DNA of 64,000 nt, from assembly GCA_951812925.1 (NCBI GenBank), contig OX638369.1, positions 60,216,228-60,280,227 on the forward strand. Reading direction: 5' to 3'. Shown piece by piece: positions 41,853 through 53,665 of this stretch. The first letter of the stretch is position 1. Each line of letters opens with the position of its first letter. A program made the translations under genes and the position numbers. This DNA comes from Calliopum simillimum (Eukaryota > Arthropoda > Insecta > Diptera > Lauxaniidae). Below the pieces are notes generated by a model. The model saw nothing but the letters and a program-made list of their open reading frames with translations, was not told the origin of the DNA and searched no databases.

Positions 41853-42801
41853 TAGACTAAGAGCCAGCGCTTGGCTGACCCTCCTTATAGTATCAGAGCT
41901 GAATTTTCTTGTGAGTGTTCTTCCAATAGTAGGCATGAACTTTTGTTCTAGTGAAATCCTGAGAGGTGGTGCCTTCGTGAGTTATCGGGTTGAATAGGTC
42001 GAAAAAAACAGCTTTTTGCACATATCTCGCTAACGGTTATATCTACAAAAAATTTAGTGCCACAAGTTTGTAGCCCAGCAAATTTCGTATCGAAAAGCGG
42101 TGCAAATTGTTTTCAAACGACGTATAGCTTAGGAGATATGGTCCAGTGAAATTGGAACTTCCGATCCAACATATAAAATCCATAATTTTTTTTTTATTCG
42201 GTTTATTTTGTATTTTCAAAGTATGCACTAACAAAAAAATTCAGCCATGATACTATGACGTAGGCATAGTTACATTAATTTCAAAATCAACATTCAAAAA
42301 AACAGTTTTTGTCGACCTTTCGCAACTGATATCTCACGAAGACACCACCTCTTACGGTTTGACTGAGACAAAAGTTAGTAGTCCCTACATATTAAAAGAA
42401 TACCCATAAAAAAATTCCGCCATGATACTATGACGTATGCGTAATTATAATAATTTGAAAATCAATATTCATATTACTATGAACACTTGTATGCAGAAAA
42501 TACCGCAAGATAGGATATCTTCTAAAAAGTGGATCGCACGAAAACAAATTTGACCACTTTTCAATATGAAATTTACTGAGCTACAAAATTGTGGAGCACT
42601 TTTTTTTGTAGATATAACCGCTAGCCAGATATTTGCAAAAAACTGTTTTTCTCGACCTTTTGCACCCGATAACTTGCGAAAGCACCACCTCTCAGGATTT
42701 CACTGGAACAAAAGTTCATACCTACTATTGAAAGAACACCCACAAAAAAAATTCAGCTTTGATACTATAAGTTGGGTCAGCCAAGCGCTGGCTCTCCGTC
42801 T
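41853..42801. mobile_element. Palindromic element, arms of about 300 bp
   Basis: AGAGCCAGCGCTTGGCTGAC (41860) pairs with GTCAGCCAAGCGCTGGCTCT (to 42795). Inner landmarks GAGAGGTGGTGCCTTCGTGA, AAAAACAGCTTTTTGCAC and GTTATATCTACAAAAAATTT recur inverted in 42580-42720. The middle holds diverged duplicates around CCATGATACTATGACGTA (42244 and 42420). It is non-coding; open frames follow the arms. Confidence 0.75.
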
Positions 42802-43493
42802 ATTAGAGTCTAATTATACTGGAGTAAAAATTTAAAATAATAAAATAACATATTTTTTCAAATTTTTATTTATTTATCCTTTCCTCTAGAAGTGAGAGAC
42901 ATTTGCAAAAAACTGATTTTAGCCACCATTTTGGAAAAGGGACCTTATCTTCACTCACAAAATTTTCCATTACAGCTGAAAATAAGAGATAGGGTAAATT
43001 TTACCGGTTTTCAGTTTAAGTTGAAATTCAATGCTTAGACATGTTCTGAACATTTTACAGCTGATTTGAGGTCGATTATCAAATTACAAATACCAATAAA
43101 AGCGGTCTTACCGAACCTCTACCCTGTAAAAATTGATAATTGAGAAACTTTGAACTTCGATATCTACAAACTTTAGTTTTTATTTTACGATTTCAAAATT
43201 CCAGTCAATATTATTATGATTTATAAGGGAAATGTTGTTTTTTTGTATACCGTGTATTTATTTTCTAAGCAATTGAAGTTACATTCTGTTACTTTGAATT
43301 TTTTTTTTTTGGCCACCTAGTGGGTGTAAATCAAAGCACAAAATAAAGTTAAAAAAATTGTCACGTGACTTTTTAGAAAAAAAAAAAAATCACGTGGCTC
43401 TCAAATGCTTTTAGCGCAAACCAAATCTTTTGCAGAAAGTTTGTTTTTCATCAACCTACAGAACCTATGAAATAAAAAAAAAAAAAAATTATT
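42802..43493. other. AT-rich spacer, no gene recognised
   Basis: Only short poly(A)/poly(T) runs and a short inverted GTCACGTGACT/AATCACGTGGCT pair near 43360-43400 are seen. Confidence 0.3.
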
Positions 43494-43600
43494 GGGGGTT
43501 ATCGTGAATAAATATTCCCGGGGAATTTTCTCATACTGCCGTGCATTCTCTATTGCAGTTTAAAGAAATTCCCCGGGAATCTTGATTCACGATAACCCCC
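43494..43600. mobile_element. 107-bp palindromic MITE, copy 2
   Basis: GGGGGTTATCGTGAATAAAT to TTGATTCACGATAACCCCC, with the core TGCCGTGCATTCTCTATTGC, opposite in orientation to 18504-18613. ATT is present on both sides (43491-43493 and 43601-43603), a possible 3-bp target duplication. Confidence 0.8.
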
Positions 43601-45685
43601 ATTTTGAGATCAACTTTTTTAAAATTTTGTCAAAAAATGGCCACCATTTTGTACAATAAATTTTCAAAATTTAAAAATAGAAATCAAAATAACATTCAAA
43701 ATGCTACAAGAATCCGAAAACAAAAATTTAAAAAATTTATTTTTGACCAAATAACGGAACTTAAAAAAAAAAAATTGCATCGATTTTTCACAAAAACACT
43801 ATTTTGACACTGAAGTTCCATGCCCATTACTTGCAAAAAAAAAAAAAAGTCCAAAAAACTAATAATGAGAGCTCTATACGTGTATACTGAGCACTTAGAG
43901 CAGCTCTGTAAATTTTTATAAAAATCTGAGAACCCAACTGCAAATTTTGAAAAAATAGTAAATTGGCCAAAAGTATAAAGCACCCTACAATTTACTCTTG
44001 ATTTCCAACTTTTTTGTCTTATTTTTGGCATTTTAAAATCAATTAAATGTCAAATTTGTCGCTTAATCGAAAATAAAAGCTTTTTTACTCCTTGGGGTAC
44101 CGAAAAATATTAAAAAATATTGACCAATAAAAAGCCGAATAAAACGAGCCTTTTGTTTTTTGTCATCATTTGTTTTATGACCTCAAAAAAATGCCGCTTA
44201 TTGTTTTATGTAATGGTAAATGTACCCGGCATTGCATTTAAGATAAGCGTTTATTCATTTCTCAATTAGAAAAACATTCATTATGGGGTACCTTATTCTT
44301 TTGGCCAAGGCTGTATTTAAAATTTATTATAATAAATTATAATTTACCCAGTTTACGTATAACACAGTGCGTCATAATTTTTTTTTATTTTTGCGGCCTT
44401 AGTTTTGTAAGTTAATTCAGATTCACAAAGGTCATGATATACCTAGGGTATAATTTATTTGCCAGGATTACCTCTAGTTCTCCACATGTCCTTGCTTAAA
44501 AGTAGTTGTATTGAGGCATATTTGAAGCTGTATAACACTCACAGCAAACAGTGTAAATAATTTTTGATAGCGGCATCAAAAAGTCATAACCTACCGCATT
44601 AAACCTTATTTTTAACTTTTCCAATTAGATCATAATTTTTTTCCGAGTTATCACACATTTCAACTCCATACAATCAAAACAACTATTTTTGATCTTTCGA
44701 GCAAGGATTTCTGGAGAACTGGAGTCAATTCAGACAAAAAACCATACCCTAAGTATTTAATAACATCAGTGAACCTGGATTAGCTTAAAAAACTATGGCC
44801 GTAAAAAAAAAAAAATAGTCCTTTGTAAGGACTTGAAATACCATTACTTCAATGGTTGATTGCTCGGAAAGTAAGAATTAAAAGGTGGGGTTTAATGAGA
44901 AAGGTCACACTGTCTACTATAAATGTTATACCACTTTAAATATGCCTCAAAACAGCTATTTTTGCACTTCTAAACAAGGATATCTAGATAACTAGAGTCA
45001 ATTCGGCAAATTTGATAATATTTTCGTATTCAGTAGGTCATGATTACCCGAAATCAACTGCGAAACCCTATGCCTCAAAATCAGTGTTGCCCTGTGTAAT
45101 CAATGATATCAGTGGATACTTTTAAATCAAACATATCGAAAAAACTTTTATGCTTTAGAATGAAATCAAACGAAGTGAAACGACTATAACATCCCATTCA
45201 ATTAAATTTCAAATGATGTGCGAACTGATTGATATTTGCTCTACTACTGATTTATTCGTCCGGCTAAAAAATTCTAAAAAAATACTCAAGAAATCATTTA
45301 TTGTTTCAATTTTGCCAAATTCCAATATTTGTTTATATGATTCGTTGTTCAACAAAGTTTTCACCAAAAGATAAACTTTATTTTGGTTTATTTATTTTTG
45401 TTTTTGAAATCACACATTGTTCCACATTGTTAATATATTTGATGTTGATACATAAACAGCCCCGACTGTGCGTATGGCACACGCTCTAGTTCTAAATGAT
45501 TTAACGATTCTGGTGTCGTTGGAACAAAAAGAAAAAAATAATTGAATCTGTAATTTTTAAAAGGGGATATATGACGAAATTAAATCTTATGACAAATTTA
45601 AGAAAAACCCTCATAAGTTTGGTAAACCTTATTTAAGTGCGATTTTAGTGATGGGAGTTATATAACAATAATAGTAAGCAGTTAT
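43601..45685. other. Intergenic, no gene recognised
   Basis: AT-rich, with no recognisable coding sequence. Fragments such as CAAGGATATCTAGATAACTA and GCAAGGATTTCTGGAGAACT recur near 44700 and 44980, suggesting an internal diverged duplication of about 270 bp. Confidence 0.3.
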
Positions 45686-46039
45686 CTGCACACTTGGAAA
45701 ATAGATAAACCAACCAGTGCCATCGCCACAGCGGTAAAAAAGCAAAAGAATAATTCTTTACTGAGCGACACATATTCCCTTTTAAAAATGACCGATTCAA
45801 TTATATATTTAAAAACTTCTGCTTCGATTTGACTTAAAAATACAAAAATGTATTTATTGTACATATTTGCAAAGAATGTGGAATTTCTGAGAAATGTCCC
45901 AATAAATCTTAGCCATGCGAAAACTCCAGTCAAGGTTATGTGAATCGATGATTTCGAAAAAATAATGACAATGGTTTCTATTTTTAACATCACAATTCTA
46001 CTAAAACCAACGAACCATTTTCGACGTATTTTGCGATGC
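45686..46039 (-). CDS. Unrecognised exon-like frame, membrane protein-like
   Basis: An open stretch of about 115 codons on the minus strand between a possible acceptor (GGATTTAG at about 46040) and a possible donor-like CAAGTGTG near 45685. The translation is hydrophobic and amphipathic: MLKIETIVIIFSKSSIHITL, FAWLRFIGTFLRNSTFF and, near the end, a probable membrane segment LFFCFFTAVAMALVGLSIFQ preceded by KREYVSLSKE. Codon use looks coding. I do not recognise the family, and find no adjoining exon. It could be a real exon, a relic, or chance. Confidence 0.28.
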
Positions 46040-46553
46040 TAAATCCGGATTCGGCCACAGAATTGCACTTAAACGTGTGGTATTTCAGATATCTCAACAT
46101 AAACGCTCCAAAAACACGGTTTTTTTGCTCCTTTTCAAGCTTTATAAGAAGGCATGGCAACTTTTAGTCTAAAAAAATTTGAAAGTAAAAAAGCAAGTTT
46201 GGAAGTTGATTAATGTTGTTGATATTTGGTTGGTGGTTGGTGGAGCTAAACATTTTACAATGCCTATCAATTCCAAACCTACTTTAAATTTTTTCACTTT
46301 TATTTGTAGTTTTTGCACAAAGAAAGATAAAAGTAAGCCACTATCCTTTTAAAAAAGGTTCTATGGTTATCCTACATGTTCCTAATATGTATGTGCATTG
46401 TTTAAATGTGAAATACGAGTATTTATAGACGCATTTATAATACTTGTATTGATTTTATGCATGGTAAAAGTGAAAAATGTGGTTTTTTGAACAGCATTGT
46501 ACACTCATTTGTACGACAAAGAGAATTGGCAAGATAAAAGAGTGAGCATGACA
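46040..46553. other. Spacer, no gene recognised
   Basis: No coding frame or clear repeat. A short TTTTTTGCTCCTTTTCAAGC-type tract only. Confidence 0.25.
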
Positions 46554-46899
46554 ATAGAAACTAGAGCTGGGCACGGGCCGTGTTTTTTCGTGGCTTTATT
46601 CTTCGACGACGGGCTCGGGCCTTAAAATGGAGTCTTGTGCGGGCCCGGGCCTAACGACAAATCTTCTCTTCTTATACGAGATAAAATTGTATGTACTTAT
46701 GTATGTTTGGAACGGGCAAAACTTTTTCTCGAAAACGGCTGCAGCGATTTTAATGAAACTTCGGGTAATGTTAGATATTGGCATACGATGAAAAATGAGC
46801 TAGGCTTAAACTTTGTAAATGCTCACCAGGGGGCGTGGCATCGAATTAAATTTCAAATTTGATATAGTCATAACTCGCAAACCATACAAGGTATTTAAA

Positions 46900-47747
46900 T
46901 GAAATTTGGTGAGCGGGTACGGCTTAATAATACCTTGTAACAGACAAAAAATGGGCGGGATTGAAGAAGTGCCACGCCCACTTTTTAGCCCTTAAAAATT
47001 TTGATTCAATATTACTCGAAAACGACTCCAACAATTTTGATGAAAATTTAGGAGATGTTACCTCTGCAAACAAGTATTAATATGTAATATGCCGTTATAT
47101 TGGGAAAACTCGTTGAAGGGCGTGGCACCGCCCACAAAAATATAATACGGTATAAAAAGAAAACTAATGAAGTAATCATTCTAAAATTAACTGTGGGGAG
47201 CCTACTTGCTATAAAGCATCTCTGATCTGAAAGTGAGCAAAATATCGCCGTTGCGCGTGGAACCTCCCATACAAGAAAAATACGTTAAATGCTATTTCTC
47301 GCAAATTTTACAAGGTATTTTAATGAAATTTGGTATGTAGATACTGCTTAATAATACCTTGTAACAAACGAAAAGTGGGTGGGATCGAATAAGTGCCACG
47401 CCCATTTTTTAGCCCTTGAAAATTTTGATTCAATATTACTCGAAAACGACTTCGACAATTTTGATGAAAATTTGGGAGCTGTTACGTCTGCAAACAAGTA
47501 TTAATATGTAATATGCCGTTATATTATGAAAACTCGTTGAAGGGCGTGGCACCGCCCACAGAGATATAGTGCGCTATAAAAAGAAAACTACTAAAGCAAT
47601 CTTTCTGAATTTAACTGTAGGAAGTCTACTTGCTATTAGGCACCTACGACCTGAAAGTAGGCAAAATATCAAAAGTGCACGTGGAACCTCCCATACAAGT
47701 AAAACACATTAAATGCTATTTCTCGCAGACGGTACAACAAATTTTGA
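46900..47747 (+). repeat. 424-bp tandem duplication
   Basis: Landmarks TGCTTAATAATACCTTGTAAC / GGCTTAATAATACC, GAAGTGCCACGCCCACTTTT, AATATTACTCGAAAACGACT and GAAGGGCGTGGCACCGCCCA recur 424 bp apart with about 90% visible agreement. Two copies are complete enough to align. Confidence 0.8.
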
Positions 47748-48627
47748 TGAAATTTGGTATGCGGATCCGGATCAAGAGTATCTAAAGCATAACAAAAAGA
47801 AGGCTATGTCCCGCCCATTTTTGGATCAAAATAAAAATGTTGGTTAATAACTCAGGCACAAAAAAAATGGAATGAACTGTTTAATTCTTATATGCAGTCT
47901 TATGTACTTTTTGACGCTAAATCCATCTTCATCAGTAGAACTTTCATTATACCTGCAGGTTTTTGAAATATCCTTGCTTGAAGTTGAAGAAAACGCTGTG
48001 TTCAGTCATACAGCGTAGCTACAAGAAAAGGCAAAATTCTTTTATATTAATAGCATCGAATAGTTACACTCTTCCTTATCCAAATTTTTCTAATAGGATT
48101 CTTATTTTCCGAGTTATGATCCTTTGAAGATAAGATATTTCAGCCGCCATATAAAATACGAAATATTTTGGGTGCGTGACATATCCCATTTATTTTTTTA
48201 AGGGCATTCTATTTCACCATAAAAAATTTTAGTTTTTGATATTTTTCTATACCATTCGATGCATTCCGAGTTTTTTCTTATTATTATTCTCATCGGCTTA
48301 CTTATCATTTTGAAAGCATGACCGTTAAAAGTGAAAAGATACAAGTTTCATAACAAAAAATAGCTATGAAAAAAAATATCGACTAAAATAATAAGATTAG
48401 ATTGTTGACCGAGCAGGGATCGGTCTCCAGGTACTGATGTTTAAAAAGAATAAACTTGGAAAAAATTCTGTTATAACATAAAAAAATTTAATATAATGTA
48501 TTAATCTATGGGGCTAAGAGTAACAATGGAGTAAGTCAAGTCAAACAAATCGTCTTATTAGATTCGACCAAAAAACTCAAATCAGCACTTCAAGTATAAC
48601 GTTGTTTTTTTTCCTTGTTTGAAAACA

Positions 48628-49306
48628 CAGGACCACAATAAAAAAAAAGTCCTATAGTAGAAAGTTGAGGTATCATACGGTATGGTTTTCAATGTGCTAA
48701 AAACGAATCCGAGGTCAGAATTTAGCCATCACCCTCAGATTTTGAGATATTCTTGCTTAAAGTTGCAGGAAGCACTAATTTCAGGCTTATGGTGTAGTTC
48801 CAGGAAACGATGTAGTTCCATATTTTCAATGGAATCGAATAGCCATAATCTTCCTTATAAAACTATACATTCTAATTTTTTCGATTGGACTTTTACTTCC
48901 CGAGATATCATCGTTTGAAGTAAACGTATCTCAGCCCCCATACAAAGCACTACATTATGTATATTTGTAGGGTAAAATCCATTTAACATATAAAAATGAT
49001 AACCCTTTACTTCAAAGTAAGATAACTCTGAAAGTAAGAGTCCAATCGGAAAAGTTTGAAGGCATAGTTTTATAAGGAAGATTGTGGCTATTCGATGTCA
49101 TTGAAAAAAATGGAACTACCACATTTCCTGGAACTGCACCATAAGTTTGAAAACAGCGCTTTCTGCAACTTTAAGCAGGGATATCTCAAAATCTGAGGGT
49201 GATGGCTAAATTCTGACTTCGGATTCGTTTTTAGCACATTGAAAACCATACCGTATGGTACCTCAACTTTCTACTACAGGACTTTTTTTTTGTGGTCCTG
49301 TGAAAT
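48628..49306. mobile_element. Palindromic element inside the 46562-49404 element
   Basis: CAGGACCACAATAAAAAAAA to TTTTTTTTTGTGGTCCTG. The arms (about 310 bp) share AAGTTGAGGTATCATACGG, AAAACGAATCCGAGGTCAGA, GCCATCACCCTCAGATTTTG and GCAGGAAGCACTAATTTCAG. The flanking sequence joins across it by comparison with 10130-10150 (GAAAATTATTGATTTAGC), proving an insertion. Confidence 0.8.
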
Positions 49307-49412
49307 CATTGATTTAGCTTCATCAATAAATTACAATTTTTTAAACCATGTGTTTGTGTCTGTTCCGGGCTGGGCCTCAAAAATTAGGCTCGTGCCCAGC
49401 TCTATTAGAAAC

Positions 49413-50409
49413 ATAGGGAAATCCATCTGCCATTAAGTATTGAATGAACCGATAAGACCTGTTTGGGAAAAAATAATCCTTCGAATTGTTTCGAGAAAAG
49501 ATATTCTCTCCAAATTTACGCAATGGTGAGAGAATTTTTCACATTGCTGAGTGAAATTTTTTACACAGCACTGTGACTCCCTTTCATCACATAATGTGTG
49601 AAACTTCACCCAGTTTTATTTCCTGGGTTAATAAGAACATTCGTAATAAAATCATAGGTACGTTATAGACAATCGCAATGCGGTAATCTTAATCAGTTTC
49701 TACCATCAGTTTGTACAGAGAAACTTTTTTGGTATACGTGTGATCTTTCATCCCATACTTACACTTACTAACGCAATACAATACAATTCAGAAGTGATAT
49801 GTAGTAAAATTACTTCAAAAAGTTACTTAAGTTTGTAGATGTTAGATATTAGTTATCTCAAGCTTTTTAATTAAACATAATATAGTAGACATTCAAACAA
49901 ATATGAATCGAAAGTACATCATAGGAGAAAACTTCAGGCAAATTACTAGAAATTACTGTGGCAGTACTTGCCCAGTTTCGTGGTTAAAAGTCACAAAAAT
50001 CAGAGTTTTTTGATATAACTCGCTAATGGTTACTTTCAAAGAAAAATTTCCCACAACATTTTTTTAGTTAAAAAAAATTTCTATGAAATGATGTAAAAAC
50101 TATTTTCATTTGAGTTATAGCTTAGTAGATATCTTCTCTTAAAAAAGCATATTTCTAGGTATATCTGTGCCAGAGCTTTTCTTAAAAACGGATGGATTCT
50201 TTTAATGAAACTTCAGACAATGATGTACATTTCACAATTACTTTCTAAGACTTTTTAAAACTCCTAAGACTTTTAGGTATTCTGGCGCAAAAGTCTTATA
50301 GAAAAAGCTCATTTATTCCCCACACAAAATCTTTAGCGGTGAACTTCTCAGATTTTGATATTTAAAAAAAAAAATTATATAAACATTATTACCTAAACGT
50401 CAAAAAAAA
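49413..50409. other. Intergenic, no gene recognised
   Basis: A short inverted motif around TTTTTCACATTGCTGAGTG and CACATAATGTGTGAAACTTC (49535-49610) is the only structure seen. Confidence 0.3.
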
Positions 50410-50770
50410 AAAACTCAGCTAAGTTATTAATGGAGCGAGAAATGAAGGATTGGCTCATTGCATTTCCAAATGCATTGCCAATTCATTGCTGGCAGGAGCC
50501 ATGGCTAAGAAAGTATATAGCTGCTAAAAAACGCAACCGAAAAGGAATTGCTGACGATTGGTTATCATGCTGCTCCAGCACAAAAATGAGGTCAGCACAG
50601 ATATTTTTTGGTAGCCTATAATTCTTTTTAAATGACTTCTCCGTCACATTGCATGGATTGGTAGTCTTCCTTAGTAGTGTTCTATGTTTTTTCCGAAATG
50701 TGGCGTCTTCTTGCGCGGCGCGACATAATGTTATGTATAAATTGTTGCTCCATGGGAATTTTTTCACTTT
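50410..50770 (-). pseudogene. PIF/Harbinger transposase N-terminal relic
   Basis: The minus strand reads FRKKHRTLLRKTTNPCNV, then SFKKNYRLPKNICADLIFVL, FRLRFLAAIYFLSHGSCQ, a TGA, and after it IGNAFGNAMSQSFISRSINN. This is the order at the start of HARBI1-like nucleases: the (Y/F)RL(S/P)K helix, LRFLAxGS(Y/F)Q and the GxxxxxSQxxxSR helix-turn-helix-like region. The DDE catalytic part is absent, and the TGA kills the frame. It has no visible terminal repeats. Confidence 0.75.
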
Positions 50771-51590
50771 TTTATTTACACAAACAAAAACACTAATTTA
50801 AATATTAAAAAAAAAGAAATACCACTATTTTTTCCGATGCACTTTAAAAAGTTAATCTTTTCTGTACTAAATTTTTGTTTGAAAATGTGGGACTCAAGGG
50901 ACGTGAAACGGAACGCTCTTCTACATTCATTAACTTAAGGAAGAATTTTAGCCAAATATTGCTGTTTTATGAAATTTTTGTTTATGTTGCAATGAGAAAT
51001 TATGTATCTGCAACTGAAGACTTTTAAGCAAAAACTAGCTATTATGTTGAAAAAAATAAAGTATTTTTAATTTGTGACTCACAGGACTGCAGATTGTGAC
51101 TCGCAGGACAAGAAAGAAATAGGTGAAAATGTTGGTTTACATTATTAAGTTTTTAAAATTCTAAACATATTAAGAGAACAAATCATATGTATATTTGTAA
51201 AGAAGTGACAAAAAAAGAAATTCAATGTATAAAATCAAACTTTTTTCACAAACAGACAATGCAATGAAAAGAATATTACGTAAGTACTTTGTTTATATAC
51301 ATTGGATCAAGTAAGCTTTTCTTGCATCTCCATATCCTTCAACTAATGTGAAGTTGCAGTCTGGCCATAATTTATGTGTATGCTGTTTTGTGATTAAAAA
51401 CAAGGAATCGCTGCACGCATGGAATTTGAATTTCATCTGTTCCAACAAAATAATTTTTTATTCTACGGATACACTTAGTTAAGTAATTGCAACAGTCATT
51501 GCTATCACGTACTATTACTTTCTTAGCCATGAAGCAAGACCACAGTAATCTCTTAACCGTAGCTCCAATGCCATCTACTGAAGTGATCTT
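50771..51590. other. Intergenic, no gene recognised
   Basis: AT-rich, with no coding frame of interest; the frame over 51372-51701 on the minus strand is largely the low-complexity tract described next. Confidence 0.3.
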
Positions 51591-51912
51591 GGAGAGCGAG
51601 TCTTGGTCTTGGTTTTGATATTGAGTCTTGGTCTTAATCTTGGTCATTAAGTCTTGGTCTTGGTCTTGAAATAAAATTTCTAAAGTTTGTTGAATATTCA
51701 AAATTTCCCAACATTATTTTTTGAAAGCAGTAGGGTTTTTAATATGCCAAATTTCGATTTGAGAGAGATGATTTTATGCTCAAAAGGGGCGTGACATAAC
51801 TATTAACTATAAATTCACAAGACTAAAAAGCAGTCTTGGTCTTGATGATCATCGTGACCAAGACCATAGCAGCTTTGGTCTCAAAAAATGACCAAGACCA
51901 AGACTAATTTTG
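51591..51912. repeat. GTCTTG-rich low-complexity element
   Basis: Many GTCTTGGTCTTGG-type units on the plus strand (51597-51670 and 51834-51850) and the inverse CCAAGACCAAGAC at 51870-51905, with a central GATGATCATC palindrome. The repeated hexamer translates into the Gln/Asp-rich frame seen on the minus strand. It is probably a small inverted-repeat element. Confidence 0.55.
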
Positions 51913-52936
51913 CTCATTACTAATCTACTGCTCCTTTACCATGGCTAGAAGTAAAGAAGCTCCAGTCTATTTTTACACCCCAGTCTCTTTCCGAGTAGCA
52001 CAGAATCGATAAAGTGTAACGATTTTTGAACTGCCGCACAACTATCAGAAAAAATCGTGATCTTTTTTTAGTCTCGATATCGGCAGTTTAGGTCTTCAAT
52101 GATTTTTTTTTTAGGAAGGTATATACTGCATATTTGTCATGGGATAGTTCGTTGCTAACAATCAAATATGATATCTTTTTTTCTCCCTATAACTTGATAG
52201 TTTTGTTTTTTTCGTGCAATTCGTCGTTCATAAGTTATGGCAATTTAAAAATCAACATGTGGCTATGCACACTTATACACGTATACCGCATGTATGCATT
52301 ACCAAGCTTTGACACTTTTTTAATTAGAATATCTCCTCAACTATTAGTCGTATGAAAACAATACTCAGGTCTTTTCTATAGAAAATGTTAAGGGCAACAA
52401 AATTGTCCAGACCTATTTTTCTGAAAAAGTAACCGTTAGTGTGATATTTGCAAAAAACTGATTTTTTCGACCTTGAATAACTATTTATGGGTAGAAGATT
52501 TCACTATGAATTTTTCACACTTTATCTTTCATGCATAAATAAAGAGTATTCTGGTTCACTTCGAACTATTTTGCAGAAAAATCCGAATTTTGTCGGGCTA
52601 ACTCCAATTTTAACGATATTTTTTAAAGAAATAATTTTTGTAATCATTTTTTTCAGTGCTTTTTTGTTAATGAACGTTAACTTTTTATTCTACAGAAAAC
52701 ATATATAATATGTTTGTACATTTATAATTTTCATTATTTGATTTTTTTTGAAAATTCACCAAAATATGCAGAATTTGATAGGCTTTCATAATATGAAATA
52801 ACCCCAGAGGGGTATTGTTATCGTCATTTAAATTCTCAGAACAGCGCCGCCCTACATATTTGAAAAAATTTTCTTGTGATTCCAACGATTCGATTTTATT
52901 TTGATTAGTTGGACCAAAATTAGTAAAAAAAAAATA
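51913..52936. other. Intergenic, no gene recognised
   Basis: Open frames are short and hydrophobic, as expected of AT-rich DNA. Near 52390-52500, CAAAAAACTGATTTTTTCGACC resembles the arm sequence of the palindrome at 41853-42801. Confidence 0.3.
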
Positions 52937-53368
52937 TGATTGTACTTGTTGCAATTGAGTAAAAAATAGCCAATCTTTAGTGAATCAAAAATCGAACATC
53001 ACGTTAATTTTTATTATCCTTAGAATCTTGCTTCAACTTAGTTAACATTTTTTGGACCGAAAAAATCAAAAATTCTAAGTTTTATTCTTTTTATAACTTT
53101 ATATTTTTTAGCAAAAATTTTGATCTCTTGTTGGCCAAGATCGAATGAAAAATGATAGCTATGTACATACCAGATTTAGTGAATGAACATAAGAAATTTT
53201 TCTGTCATTTTTCATCCGATCTTGGTCATCAAGGGGTCAAAATTTTTGTTAAAAAATATGCAGTTTATAAATAAAATAAAACTTGAATCATCAAAATTAA
53301 CGTGAAATTTGAATTTTGATTCACAAAAGATTGAATATTTTTACTCGATCGCAACAAGTAGCCCACTG
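52937..53368. mobile_element. Palindromic element, arms of about 180 bp
   Basis: TACTTGTTGCAATTGAGTAA pairs with TTTACTCGATCGCAACAAGTA. Inner landmarks are GTGAATCAAAAATCGAAC, CACGTTAATTTT and TTTTGATCTCTTGTTGGCCA paired with TGGTCATCAAGGGGTCAAAA. It is non-coding, and the arms are diverged. Confidence 0.65.
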
Positions 53369-53462
53369 TTATATGTTTGAAAATGTAGTTTCGGCAACAC
53401 CGATATGTATGGTATCGATTTTTCACTAGAATTGACAGCTGTTGCAATGAGTATACATACTA

Positions 53463-53665
53463 AAGAGGCGCAAAGAAGCATTGGAACAATTTTTTTGACG
53501 TTTATACTTTTCGCAGAAGCTAGCAGAGAGAGCTAATAAGTTGAATGGCAACGTATTTCAACCAAAAAGTACGTACAATGTGAGAGGACTTAAGAAACAA
53601 AGCGGGAGCGAAACTCAAGTTAATAAAATTTCTCTCTCGCATATGTGGCATAAATTTTAACTGCA
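53463..53665 (-). repeat. Inverted copy of the Nse1 5' flank
   Basis: AAGAGGCGCAAAGAAGCATT, then GACGTTTATACTTTTCGCAG and CTAGCAGAGAGAGCTAATAA, is the near-exact inverse of 58380-58560, the segment ending 120 bp before the Nse1 start codon. The homology continues, after removing the hAT-like insertion 55559-58379, into 55530-55558 (TTATGCCACATATGCGAG). Confidence 0.85.

Larger units (their letters stand above)
46562..49404. mobile_element. hAT-like non-autonomous element, AGAGCTGGGCACG ends
   Basis: TAGAGCTGGGCACG (46562) and CGTGCCCAGCTCTA (49404) are perfect 14-bp inverted ends. Flanks ATAGAAAC (46554-46561) and TTAGAAAC (49405-49412) agree at 7 of 8, an 8-bp duplication as in hAT transposition. 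Inside are a GC-rich subterminal block (GACGGGCTCGGGCC), a 424-bp tandem duplication (about 46900-47747) and a later palindrome (48628-49306). There is no transposase. An internally deleted relative is at 9815-10150. Confidence 0.8.

Noticed and set aside
42566..42835. 89-codon frame on the plus strand
   Set aside because: It lies in one arm of a palindromic element and matches nothing recognisable.
50430..50621. 63-codon open frame on the plus strand
   Set aside because: It is the antisense of the Harbinger transposase relic, which explains the sequence better.
51372..51701. Asp/Gln/Lys-rich 109-codon frame on the minus strand
   Set aside because: Most of it is translation of the GTCTTG low-complexity repeat.
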